The position numbers and the translations under genes were made by a program. This document shows, in pieces, positions 18,608-24,098 of a stretch of DNA of 36,683 bases. The notes below the pieces were generated by a model. It did not search any database, was not told the origin of the DNA, and worked only from the letters and a program-made list of their open reading frames with translations. Source of the stretch: a virus; IMG/VR virus record IMGVR_UViG_3300030419_001557, positions 1 to 36,683 of that record; one strand, 5' to 3'. Every line of letters begins with the position of its first letter. The first letter of the stretch is position 1.

Positions 18608-19948
18608 TTACCACCTCTTTACCTTAATTCGATCCATATTTTCTATGTGACTGTACCCAAATCTATCAATCAACCCGTATATTAAGGCTTTAATTCCATG
18701 ATTATACTTATCTTCTGGCTGATTGCCAACTATGTTTCCGTCTCGATCTGTTTTCCATTTATAAACTCTTGTCTGCCCGTCAAACGGATTTGGAGCTGCC
18801 CCAAACTCTGACAACAGCCCTTTACATTTAGGGTTAACTACTAACTTGGGTCTATGGTGTTTAGGGTCTACTTTTAACATAGACTTTAATCTTTCTGTTC
18901 CGTCATTAATTTTTACTTTTTGTGATGCCATATACAATCCAGCTTTGTCTAACCATACTTCTGCGGGAGCAGACATGGCTTGATGCTGATACCCTGCTAC
19001 ATCAATTACACCAAAGCGGACATCTTTCCACCATGGTTTATCCATTGCCATGTCTACAATTTCTTCTGTTATAAGACTTTTTTCATATATTTCATCAACG
19101 ACACATATTTGGTCGTCAATAATCTGGACAACTTCAACTGCGTATCCGCCTGCATACCCGGGATCAATCCACAAATGAACTGGCTCATTCGGTATATATT
19201 CGACTTCTCTAACATGGTAATCTGCTCTAAACTCATGGAATACGAGCCCGCGTGGAGGGCTAGGGATTCCCATGATTCTTTCTTTGAAGAAATCGTCTGA
19301 CGAGTCTTTTTCCAATCTTTTAATTTCTGGGTCATCTTCTCCTCCAGGGTAAAAATGTATGTTGGTATATGACGGCAAAGAGTATGCTTTTTCTACGTCT
19401 GTTCCGTGTTGCCATGCTAAAAATAGCTGTGGATACCACCCTAATGAGCCTTCAAAAGTGCCGCCTAGAAACATCCATGCTTTTTTTGGAGCACATCTAC
19501 CACGTAATCTGTAAAATGTTTCTAAATCTAACTGTGATGCTTCACAGCCTATAATACCATCTGGTGCTCTCATAGCTAAAGTTCTTGGGTCTTTAGCTGA
19601 TTTTGTCTCAATAACAGTGCCATCTGCAAGTTCTATCCTGCCAGGATCTACACGTTTGGATGCTTTTTTTAGTATTCCAAGTGTTGCAAAATCGTCTACT
19701 AAGTACATAAATTCTGCTCTGGATCTTTCGTAATCGGCTGCAACCAACCAAAACAACGCAGGACCTTTAGTTTCTGTCCATTTAGACAATAAAAACTTGC
19801 TGGCTACCAAACTTTTACCTGCTTGTTCACCGCCAGCTACCAAAACAAACCTTTTATCTGAATAAACTATAGGTTCTTGTGCTTCTGTAGGCTTGTAACC
19901 TACCTTTTCAAACACAAATTTAGTCGCTGTAGTCGATTCTGTGCTCAT
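18608..19948 (-). CDS. terL: Terminase large subunit
   Basis: The 446-aa protein starts at ATG 19948, overlapping TerS by four bases (ATGA). Walker A is GGEQAGKS at residues 39-46, with the preceding Q-motif region YKPTEAQEPI. A Walker B-like strand IIGCEASQ (132-139) supplies E136, although the residue before it is Cys rather than Asp. The coupling motif is GGTFEG (162-167). The RNase H-like nuclease has D262 in LWIDPGYAGG and D316 in GVIDVAGY, with a third metal site likely in EDKYNHGIKAL near the end. It packages DNA into the prohead using ATP and cuts the concatemer. Confidence 0.93.
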   Translation of the reverse strand: MSTESTTATKFVFEKVGYKPTEAQEPIVYSDKRFVLVAGGEQAGKSLVASKFLLSKWTETKGPALFWLVAADYERSRAEFMYLVDDFATLGILKKASKRVDPGRIELADGTVIETKSAKDPRTLAMRAPDGIIGCEASQLDLETFYRLRGRCAPKKAWMFLGGTFEGSLGWYPQLFLAWQHGTDVEKAYSLPSYTNIHFYPGGEDDPEIKRLEKDSSDDFFKERIMGIPSPPRGLVFHEFRADYHVREVEYIPNEPVHLWIDPGYAGGYAVEVVQIIDDQICVVDEIYEKSLITEEIVDMAMDKPWWKDVRFGVIDVAGYQHQAMSAPAEVWLDKAGLYMASQKVKINDGTERLKSMLKVDPKHHRPKLVVNPKCKGLLSEFGAAPNPFDGQTRVYKWKTDRDGNIVGNQPEDKYNHGIKALIYGLIDRFGYSHIENMDRIKVKRW

Positions 19949-20424
19949 TCGCTGACGCCTTTATCTTTTAAAATCCTATTTGCTTCGTTAATAGCTACGT
20001 TCATTTTACTAGGGACAGAGGGTTTCTTTTTTTTCTTTTTTTCTTCTACTGCAAAGGTTTTTAGTTCATCTATGAGTTTCATTGCAGTGGTATCTTGCTG
20101 TACATGTTCTTGATATTTGTTAGGTTTTGCTCCTTTTAACAAAAATATTAACAATGCTGGGTTAGATTTGTAATCTTTTTCCTTAAATTGCTCCCCAATT
20201 AGTGCAAATGCCTCACTTTCCATCTTATCAGACCATCTTTCCATGGCTGTTTCCCATGAAAGTCTAAATTTTTCATCAGATTCTCTGTAATAATACAAAG
20301 TTGGAGTAGAAACTTTTGCACTTTTTGCTGATAAAGTGATGTTACCAGACTCTTCAAGTAACTTTATAAAGGTTTCCATCTTTTTTACAGGTTTTACTTT
20401 AGGAATATACTCTTTTTTTGCCAT
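19945..20424 (-). CDS. terS: Terminase small subunit
   Basis: The 159-aa protein starts at ATG 20424. Residues 24-48 (EESGNITLSAKSAKVSTPTL) form a helix-turn-helix of the kind that recognises the packaging site. Residues 50-110 are helical oligomerisation material (AMERWSDKMESEAFALIG). A poly-Lys stretch (EEKKKKKKPS) precedes a final helix that may bind TerL. It is the first gene of the minus-strand late block and borders the gene-free region, so its packaging target could lie in 20425-21453; that is inference. Confidence 0.88.
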   Translation of the reverse strand: MAKKEYIPKVKPVKKMETFIKLLEESGNITLSAKSAKVSTPTLYYYRESDEKFRLSWETAMERWSDKMESEAFALIGEQFKEKDYKSNPALLIFLLKGAKPNKYQEHVQQDTTAMKLIDELKTFAVEEKKKKKKPSVPSKMNVAINEANRILKDKGVSE

Positions 20425-20466
20425 TTTTTATTAAAAACCTTGCAAAATATTAATAATAGTATTAAT

Positions 20467-20494
20467 ATATTACTACAAATTTGCTAATAAGCAA
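20467..20494 (-). promoter_or_regulatory. Candidate late promoter for the terminase block
   Basis: On the minus strand TTGCTT (20494-20489) and TAATAT (20472-20467) are spaced by 16 bases, placing transcription start near 20460, about 36 bases before the TerS start. The perfect inverted repeat ATTTGCT-aata-AGCAAAT at 20479-20496 covers the -35 hexamer and could be an operator that keeps late genes silent early. The region is AT-rich, so chance matches are likely. Confidence 0.35.
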
Positions 20495-20496
20495 AT

Positions 20497-20523
20497 GTCA
20501 GACCTCCATTGCGTATGTCTGAC
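20497..20523. repeat. GTCAGAC/GTCTGAC inverted repeat
   Basis: GTCAGAC (20497-20503) and GTCTGAC (20517-20523) are perfect seven-base arms around a 13-base loop, directly behind the late promoter candidate. The same heptamer GTCTGAC returns inside the loop of the larger inverted repeat at 20851-20857, suggesting a recognised word. Could be an operator half-site pair. Confidence 0.5.
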
Positions 20524-20691
20524 TTACCAAAAACTGCGTGAAGTATTTAATAAAAAACGTAGCGGGGCAAGATAGATATTGCGAAACTTAGGCTACAGAA
20601 TACAGAACATAAGTGGAATCTGGACTCGTTAAACTGGCAAAGGGTAACTTGAAATCTCATTCAGAAGGGGCAACTATCTTTAAAAGAATAC

Positions 20692-20729
20692 TTTTTATCC
20701 CACACGAAAATCCGTGGGGGGTAGGGGGG
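20692..20729. repeat. Hairpin followed by double G6 tract
   Basis: A CCCACACG arm around 20699-20706 can pair with CGTGGGGG, with one A-G mismatch and a six-base loop. Two runs of six G (20716-20721 and 20724-20729) are separated only by TA. Such G-tracts are conspicuous in this AT-rich sequence. Only two runs exist, so a full intramolecular quadruplex would need each run to serve twice; protein binding or a replication pause are other options. Confidence 0.4.
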
Positions 20730-20820
20730 ACTTTTTAAAAGAATAGTAACGGAGAGAATCTCTTTTAAAACGCTCCCCAGAACGCTTTACTTCTACACCT
20801 TCACAAATTATACTATTAAC

Positions 20821-20878
20821 GGGACTTGTAAATATTTTCATAATAAAAAGGTCTGACAACTGTTTTTATGCAAGTCCC
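20821..20878. repeat. Long inverted repeat with nested stem
   Basis: GGGACTTG (20821-20828) and CAAGTCCC (20871-20878) are perfect eight-base arms. Inside, ATAAAAA faces TTTTTAT, and the loop carries GTCTGAC. No T-run follows on either strand at terminator distance, so this is more likely a cruciform, protein site or RNA fold than a terminator. Confidence 0.5.
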
Positions 20879-21029
20879 ACAAAACTCACACAAGCTACTC
20901 TGGGAAACGCCTTTTTGTAAAAAAATTCTGTCAAGGGTATACATTACCCACATACCATTCCCCCAAGCCATGCACCCGATATCACTAACGGCATCGACTG
21001 CATGGGAAATCAAGACGGGCGAACGGGCG

Positions 21030-21140
21030 ATTCAATTTTTATTCAAATCTTTTCAAATTCTTTTCAAATTCTTTTCAAATCTATTCAACGTTTATTCAAA
21101 AGTATTCAAAATTTATTCAATTTTATTCAAATTTATTCAA
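21030..21140. repeat. Eleven TTCAA repeats phased at 10.5 bp
   Basis: The core (A/T)TTCAA begins at 21030, 21041, 21051, 21062, 21073, 21083, 21094, 21104, 21115, 21125 and 21135. Steps alternate 10 and 11, averaging exactly 10.5 bases, the helical repeat of B-DNA. Every core therefore faces the same side of the helix and the T- and A-runs around it would add up to intrinsic curvature. The array is 313 bases upstream of the orphan 425-aa gene. Iteron, centromere-like and bent-DNA functions are all possible; none is shown. Confidence 0.85.
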
Positions 21141-21280
21141 CGCATTATTTTAATAGTATTTAATAGTGATTCTTTTTTTTAGTAATTTATCGCTTTTATT
21201 TTTTTATTTTTAACGCTGTATTTTTCAAGCCTTTAAAATTCCAGGCTACCCTTCATAAAACACGCTAAAAAATAGCCTTT

Positions 21281-21302
21281 TGTCGTGAGTCCATTCACGA
21301 CA
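21281..21302. repeat. 22-bp palindrome, left copy
   Basis: Arms TGTCGTGAGT and ATTCACGACA surround CC, with one mismatch in the arms. It differs from the right copy (22834-22855) at a single base. It sits eleven bases upstream of the -35 box of the candidate promoter for the 425-aa gene, a normal place for an operator. Confidence 0.75.
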
Positions 21303-21312
21303 ATTTCAAAAC

Positions 21313-21341
21313 TAGACTCAACGTCATATGTCATATATAAT
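21313..21341 (+). promoter_or_regulatory. Candidate promoter of the orphan 425-aa gene
   Basis: TAGACT (21313-21318) and a perfect TATAAT (21336-21341) are 17 bases apart, putting the start near 21348 and leaving a leader of about 105 bases. That leader contains TTGTTCTTTA and the left arm of the 20-bp inverted repeat. The upstream palindrome suggests control by a dimeric regulator, perhaps the gene product itself. Confidence 0.55.
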
Positions 21342-21391
21342 GGATTCATAGTCATTTATTGACTTGTACAAATAATATTTGTTCTTTAAAA

Positions 21392-21411
21392 ATTGAATAT
21401 TGAAATTTACC
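21392..21411 (+). repeat. 20-bp inverted repeat, left arm
   Basis: ATTGAATATTGAAATTTACC lies 42 bases before the start codon of the 425-aa gene. Its exact reverse complement occurs at 22761-22780 after the gene. A neighbouring ten-mer, TTGTTCTTTA at 21379-21388, also has an exact reverse complement at 22740-22749. Confidence 0.85.
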
Positions 21412-21453
21412 CAAAATTTAAAATTATAAAAGTTTAAAATAAAGGGTAAAAAC

Positions 21454-22731
21454 ATGAAACTACAAGAGTTAACAGAGTTAAAAAAGGTAAATGTAGGATT
21501 ATCAACAAAAGGTATAGAGAACCTAGAAGATCATAAACTAATGAAATCTAAAATGGAATATTTCAAAAATTTGAATGATTCATACAGTAAAAGTTTTCAA
21601 GGTTTTGTACTAGGTTTTCAAAATTCCATGAATGGTAATTCCTTGTACTACACACTAAGTACAAAAGGGTATAAAAACGATAAAAAAATTACTAGTGATG
21701 AGTTAGTTAATTTAGGAATCGTTGACAAATCCGTTTTTGGTTATAATTTAGAGTCATATGGTATTGAGTCCGTTAATGTTAGTTTTCAAGCGAATTCTAA
21801 CTATAACGATTCAATCGGTAGCACTATAAATAACATGACCAAACAGTACAAAAAAGGAATCAAAAATCTAATTATGAACATTCCGTTAACGTTATTTTCA
21901 GATATGGATTATTCGTTAGAAAAACTTGATTTAATTATTAAGATTTTCGAATATCAATTATCTAGTAATAATGAAGTGGTAGGACTTAACAACGGATTAA
22001 AAGCCAATTTGATACCATTACTTGAAAAATTTGGTTATCAAGCAACGAAATTAAGCCGTCAAGAAATGAAAAATAATTCTGATTCATACATTGAATTTTC
22101 AAAAGAAAAATTTACAGTGAAAAAAGAATTATCAGACATTTTAAAACCATTTAAGACAGAACTTCTAAAATACAAAGCTGAAATTGAAAAACTAAATACA
22201 AAATTTGGTTATGAAGATTCAGCCGATACTAAAGAGAATCCTGGCAGTAAAAATGGTCAAAATAATCCTTATAATTATGTGTACATATTAGAACATATAA
22301 ATATAAACGAAATGGATAAACAAACGGCTATAACTAAGACTTCAACAAGTGGTAACTATAAAAGGCTAAATAGTATTGAGTTTAACGACTACATACATTC
22401 AAACCATATTGATTTAACCAAAACAACAAAAGGTAAAATCAAAAAGGATAATACATATTTGTATTATTTGAAGTTTGAACCAAGTGGAAAGTTTAATTTC
22501 AATATCTATTCCGTTAAGGTTCCAAGTGGTGTAAATATTACTACTATAAACAAACTAAGAAACGATAATATGAAACCACTAAACAAAAACAAAAAAGATT
22601 CTTTAACTGAAAGCGAACAAAAAGCTAGAAAATCAGTTGATAAATCAAACGCTAAAAAGGTTACAAAAAAGGCTAAAGAAAATGAATCAATAGTTTATGA
22701 AGATTCATTTTTCAAAATTCCCAAAAAGTAA
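21454..22731 (+). CDS. Orphan lysine-rich 425-aa protein
   Basis: The protein starts at ATG 21454 with AAAGGG seven bases upstream. I do not recognise the family. Visible layout: mixed region 1-130; helical block 130-250 with amphipathic segments (SLEKLDLIIKIFEYQLSS; ELSDILKPFKTELLKYKAEI); Asn/Gly-rich linker 253-273; beta-rich part 274-360 (NYVYILEHININ, NTYLYYLKFEPSG, FNFNIYSVKVPSG); strongly basic linker 372-410 and an acidic-aromatic end. It looks nucleic-acid-binding. It is monocistronic, with its own promoter and terminator, bracketed by inverted repeats and two palindromes and next to the phased array. In a genome without recognisable replication enzymes, a replication initiator is an attractive guess; a regulator or a mobile cassette gene are alternatives. 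Confidence 0.85.
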   Translation: MKLQELTELKKVNVGLSTKGIENLEDHKLMKSKMEYFKNLNDSYSKSFQGFVLGFQNSMNGNSLYYTLSTKGYKNDKKITSDELVNLGIVDKSVFGYNLESYGIESVNVSFQANSNYNDSIGSTINNMTKQYKKGIKNLIMNIPLTLFSDMDYSLEKLDLIIKIFEYQLSSNNEVVGLNNGLKANLIPLLEKFGYQATKLSRQEMKNNSDSYIEFSKEKFTVKKELSDILKPFKTELLKYKAEIEKLNTKFGYEDSADTKENPGSKNGQNNPYNYVYILEHININEMDKQTAITKTSTSGNYKRLNSIEFNDYIHSNHIDLTKTTKGKIKKDNTYLYYLKFEPSGKFNFNIYSVKVPSGVNITTINKLRNDNMKPLNKNKKDSLTESEQKARKSVDKSNAKKVTKKAKENESIVYEDSFFKIPKK

Positions 22732-22760
22732 CTACGAAATAAAGAACAATTATTCATAGT

Positions 22761-22780
22761 GGTAAATTTCAATATTCAAT
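22761..22780 (-). repeat. 20-bp inverted repeat, right arm
   Basis: Exact reverse complement of 21392-21411, located 30 bases after the stop of the orphan gene. It continues into a cluster of TTTCAA, ATTCAA, ATTCAC and ATTCAA words (22767-22794) spaced 7-8 bases, the same word as in the phased array but at different spacing. In the mRNA the two arms could pair and bring 5' and 3' ends together. Confidence 0.85.
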
Positions 22781-22794
22781 TATTCACAATTCAA

Positions 22795-22831
22795 CACGAA
22801 ATAAAATTTATTGTTTCGTGCGTCTTTTTTT
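22795..22831 (+). terminator. Rho-independent terminator of the 425-aa gene
   Basis: CACGAAA (22795-22801) pairs with TTTCGTG (22814-22820) around a 12-base loop, and seven T follow at 22825-22831. It lies 64 bases after the stop codon and closes the orphan gene as a one-gene transcription unit. Confidence 0.7.
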
Positions 22832-22833
22832 AA

Positions 22834-22855
22834 TGTCGTGAGTCCACTCACGACA
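22834..22855. repeat. 22-bp palindrome, right copy
   Basis: Perfect ten-base arms TGTCGTGAGT and ACTCACGACA around CC, starting two bases after the terminator T-run. With the left copy it brackets the 425-aa unit (1.57 kb). A TATTAT box starts 17 bases after GTCGTG, so the site may also overlie a promoter for the following region, though the -35 is poor. Confidence 0.8.
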
Positions 22856-22882
22856 CGTATTATTATATTAAAGGTATTAAAC

Positions 22883-22996
22883 ATGAAATATAAAATTATT
22901 GGTTACAAATCCTGGAATACAACAACAATGTATTTTGTCATGGGTAAGATAAAATTGAAGATAAAAAAATTAAAAATTAAATCAGCCCTTTTATAG
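22883..22996 (+). CDS. Possible 37-aa basic peptide
   Basis: A short frame from ATG 22883 reads MKYKIIGYKSWNTTTMYFVM and ends in a Lys/Ile/Leu-rich helix. AAAGG lies nine bases upstream. The frame can be extended upstream to 22811, but that would run through the terminator and palindrome, so the short form is preferred. It might be a small membrane-active or nucleic-acid-binding peptide, or chance. Confidence 0.35.
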   Translation: MKYKIIGYKSWNTTTMYFVMGKIKLKIKKLKIKSALL

Positions 22997-23000
22997 TTAC

Positions 23001-23031
23001 TTATCCTGGCTTGAAAGAAAAACCAGGATAA
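23001..23031. repeat. Hairpin after the 37-aa peptide
   Basis: TTATCCTGG (23001-23009) pairs perfectly with CCAGGATAA (23023-23031) around a 13-base loop. No T-run follows closely on either strand. It stands next to a larger hairpin at 23050-23093; together they fill the leader of the early gene block. Confidence 0.6.
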
Positions 23032-23049
23032 AATGATTTAATTTTTATA

Positions 23050-23093
23050 AGTACATGGGTAGGTTATTTCTTTCTGTTTCCTACCCGTGTACT
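23050..23093. repeat. 14-bp stem hairpin in front of the early genes
   Basis: AGTACATGGGTAGG (23050-23063) pairs with CCTACCCGTGTACT (23080-23093); the single difference is a G-T pair. The 16-base loop is pyrimidine-rich. Only 38 bases separate the stem from the first early gene. It could be an RNA processing or stability element of the early message, or a protein-binding dyad. Confidence 0.7.
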
Positions 23094-23131
23094 GTTTATA
23101 AAAAAAAGAGAGAGACTAGATAGGAGATAGC

Positions 23132-23434
23132 ATGGATTTAGAATTACAGATACAAATGAAAAACGATCCTGTTGATATCAATATTGTAACTGCAAAAAAC
23201 AGTAAAGATTTGCAAGAGATAGTAGATCAGTTAGTGCAAGATTGTAAACACATAGAAAATGTTAAGATAAGCGACATGGAAGAGTTTGCAACATCACTTC
23301 GTGGAAAGTTTGTAATGAATGAAGTAATCCAATACGGATTGACTGTCATGGAGAGTTTGCCAGACAGAGAGAGACCCGACTCAGATATTCAAGATATCAA
23401 AAGGATAAGAGATACGATTTTTAAATGGAAATAG
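23132..23434 (+). CDS. 100-aa early protein, first of the block
   Basis: It starts at ATG 23132 behind TAGGAGATAG. The acidic protein opens with strands (MDLELQIQMKNDPVDINIVT) followed by helices (SKDLQEIVDQLVQDCKHIEN; DIQDIKRIRDTIFKWK). I do not recognise a family. As the first gene after the hairpin pair it probably has the earliest and strongest expression. Small acidic early proteins often take over host functions; no specific target is visible. Confidence 0.8.
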   Translation: MDLELQIQMKNDPVDINIVTAKNSKDLQEIVDQLVQDCKHIENVKISDMEEFATSLRGKFVMNEVIQYGLTVMESLPDRERPDSDIQDIKRIRDTIFKWK

Positions 23435-23438
23435 AAGG

Positions 23439-23465
23439 GAGGTTCGGTAGCAATCAAAGTTAAAA
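23439..23465 (+). repeat. Intergenic repeat A, copy 1
   Basis: GAGGTTCGGTAG followed by CAATCAAAGTTAAAA. Copy 2 at 23692-23718 matches at 26 of 27 positions, and a shortened form GAGGTTTGGTAG is at 26895-26906. Each copy lies between an early stop codon and the next ribosome site. Confidence 0.75.
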
Positions 23466-23475
23466 AGGAGAAGAT

Positions 23476-23682
23476 ATGACACTTCAAGAGAAAAGCTATG
23501 ATGTTTGTGATGATTGTCTTATGCCTGCGTATGATTTTCTTTCAAGAACAATGAGAGGAGAAGATCCTGGCGATTATGACTTACAAGCTAAAGTAATGGC
23601 TGAAGTAGGAGATAGCATGGAAGATCACATGTGTATCACTATTGAAATCGAAGATAGCAAGTGCGATTGTGCATGTAGATAG
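23476..23682 (+). CDS. 68-aa acidic Cys-containing early protein
   Basis: ATG 23476 follows AAAAAGGAGAAGAT. The protein has VCDDCLMPAYDFLSRTMRGE near the front and ends SKCDCACR, so CxxC and CxCxC groups could hold a zinc ion. It is otherwise very acidic with methionine-rich helices (VMAEVGDSMEDHM). It might be a small zinc-binding adaptor. The family is unknown to me. Confidence 0.78.
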   Translation: MTLQEKSYDVCDDCLMPAYDFLSRTMRGEDPGDYDLQAKVMAEVGDSMEDHMCITIEIEDSKCDCACR

Positions 23683-23691
23683 ATAAGATGA

Positions 23692-23718
23692 GAGGTTCGG
23701 TAGTAATCAAAGTTAAAA
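23692..23718 (+). repeat. Intergenic repeat A, copy 2
   Basis: Second near-identical copy of the 27-base element at 23439-23465, differing only C to T in the middle. It is followed by AATAAAGGGGGTGAGATAA, linking repeat A to the extended ribosome site used by many early genes. Confidence 0.75.
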
Positions 23719-23741
23719 CAATAAAGGGGGTGAGATAAGTT

Positions 23742-24047
23742 ATGATGTTACTCACAAAAGAGTTAGAAAAAGAGTTCGAGAAACAAGGCGATACTTCAGA
23801 AAAAGAGTTAGAAGACACGAGAGTTATTGCTAAGTTTTTCTTTCCACCAACAGGATGGACATGGTATGCGTTTGAATACGATCCGACAACCAAAATATTC
23901 TTCGGCTGCGTTCATGGGATAGAAACAGAACTAGGGTCTTTTTCTTTAGAAGAATTGAAAGAAATAAGAGACCCGGTATTCGGATTAGGCGTAGAAAGAG
24001 ATATGTATTTCTATGGCGAACCTGCAATAAATCACAAACATTATTAA
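23742..24047 (+). CDS. 101-aa early protein, DUF2958-like pattern
   Basis: It starts at ATG 23742 behind AAAGGGGGTGAGA. The segment AKFFFPPTGWTWYAFEYDP then FFGCVHGIETELGSFSLEEL resembles the DUF2958 family found in plasmid and phage genomes, where KFF.P...WTWY.tE and E.G.fsl.EL are the conserved parts. Length of about 100 aa fits. Family function is unknown. Recognition is by pattern memory only. Confidence 0.82.
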   Translation: MMLLTKELEKEFEKQGDTSEKELEDTRVIAKFFFPPTGWTWYAFEYDPTTKIFFGCVHGIETELGSFSLEELKEIRDPVFGLGVERDMYFYGEPAINHKHY

Positions 24048-24098
24048 CAAGTACATTTTAATTTGTACTAGATTCAATAAATAAAGGGGGTGAGATAA

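Larger units (their letters stand above)
20425..21453. other. Divergent gene-free region, candidate origin/control region
   Basis: About 1 kb separates the leftward late block from the rightward genes and holds no credible gene. From left to right: an IR over a late -35 (20479-20496); GTCAGAC/GTCTGAC arms (20497-20523); a possible fold closed by AAGATAG and CTATCTT (about 20569-20676); two TTTAAAAGAATA repeats near 20681 and 20733; a hairpin next to two G6 runs (20692-20729); an 8-bp long-range IR (20821-20878); a helically phased TTCAA array (21030-21140); and a palindrome plus promoter (21281-21341). Such density of dyads and phased repeats without genes is typical of replication origins and control regions; its actual job is unknown. 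Confidence 0.6.
22732..23131. other. Intergenic stretch between orphan gene and early block
   Basis: These 400 bases carry, in order, TAAAGAACAA, the right inverted-repeat arm, the terminator, the right palindrome, a possible 37-aa frame and two strong hairpins. I see no -35/-10 pair as good as those at 21313 or 30849; the early promoter may be the TATTAT-containing stretch at 22858 or may use an unusual factor. Confidence 0.5.

Noticed and set aside
20560-20690. tRNA gene
   Set aside because: No cloverleaf, no T-loop GTTC-A motif and no CCA; only a long-range stem is visible.
20690-20702. DnaA box (TTATCCCACA)
   Set aside because: It needs a one-base insertion relative to TTATCCACA and stands alone, so it is not convincing.
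20816-21013. 65-aa minus-strand frame in the divergent region
   Set aside because: It runs through the large inverted repeat and has neither a ribosome site nor a plausible protein composition.
21030-21140. CRISPR array or simple microsatellite
   Set aside because: Units are far too short for CRISPR and have no spacers; unit sequence varies while the helical phase is kept, so it is not a plain slippage repeat.
20868-21182. 104-aa plus-strand frame across the phased array
   Set aside because: Its second half is only a translation of the TTCAA repeats (Phe-Lys-Ser-Phe type), with no ribosome site.
21281-22855. Classical insertion sequence
   Set aside because: The enclosed protein shows no DDE, HUH or serine/tyrosine recombinase motif, the repeats are not mirror-ordered, and no target duplication is evident.
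22811-22882. Longer form of the 37-aa peptide
   Set aside because: The extension would be encoded by the terminator stem and the palindrome and has no ribosome site.
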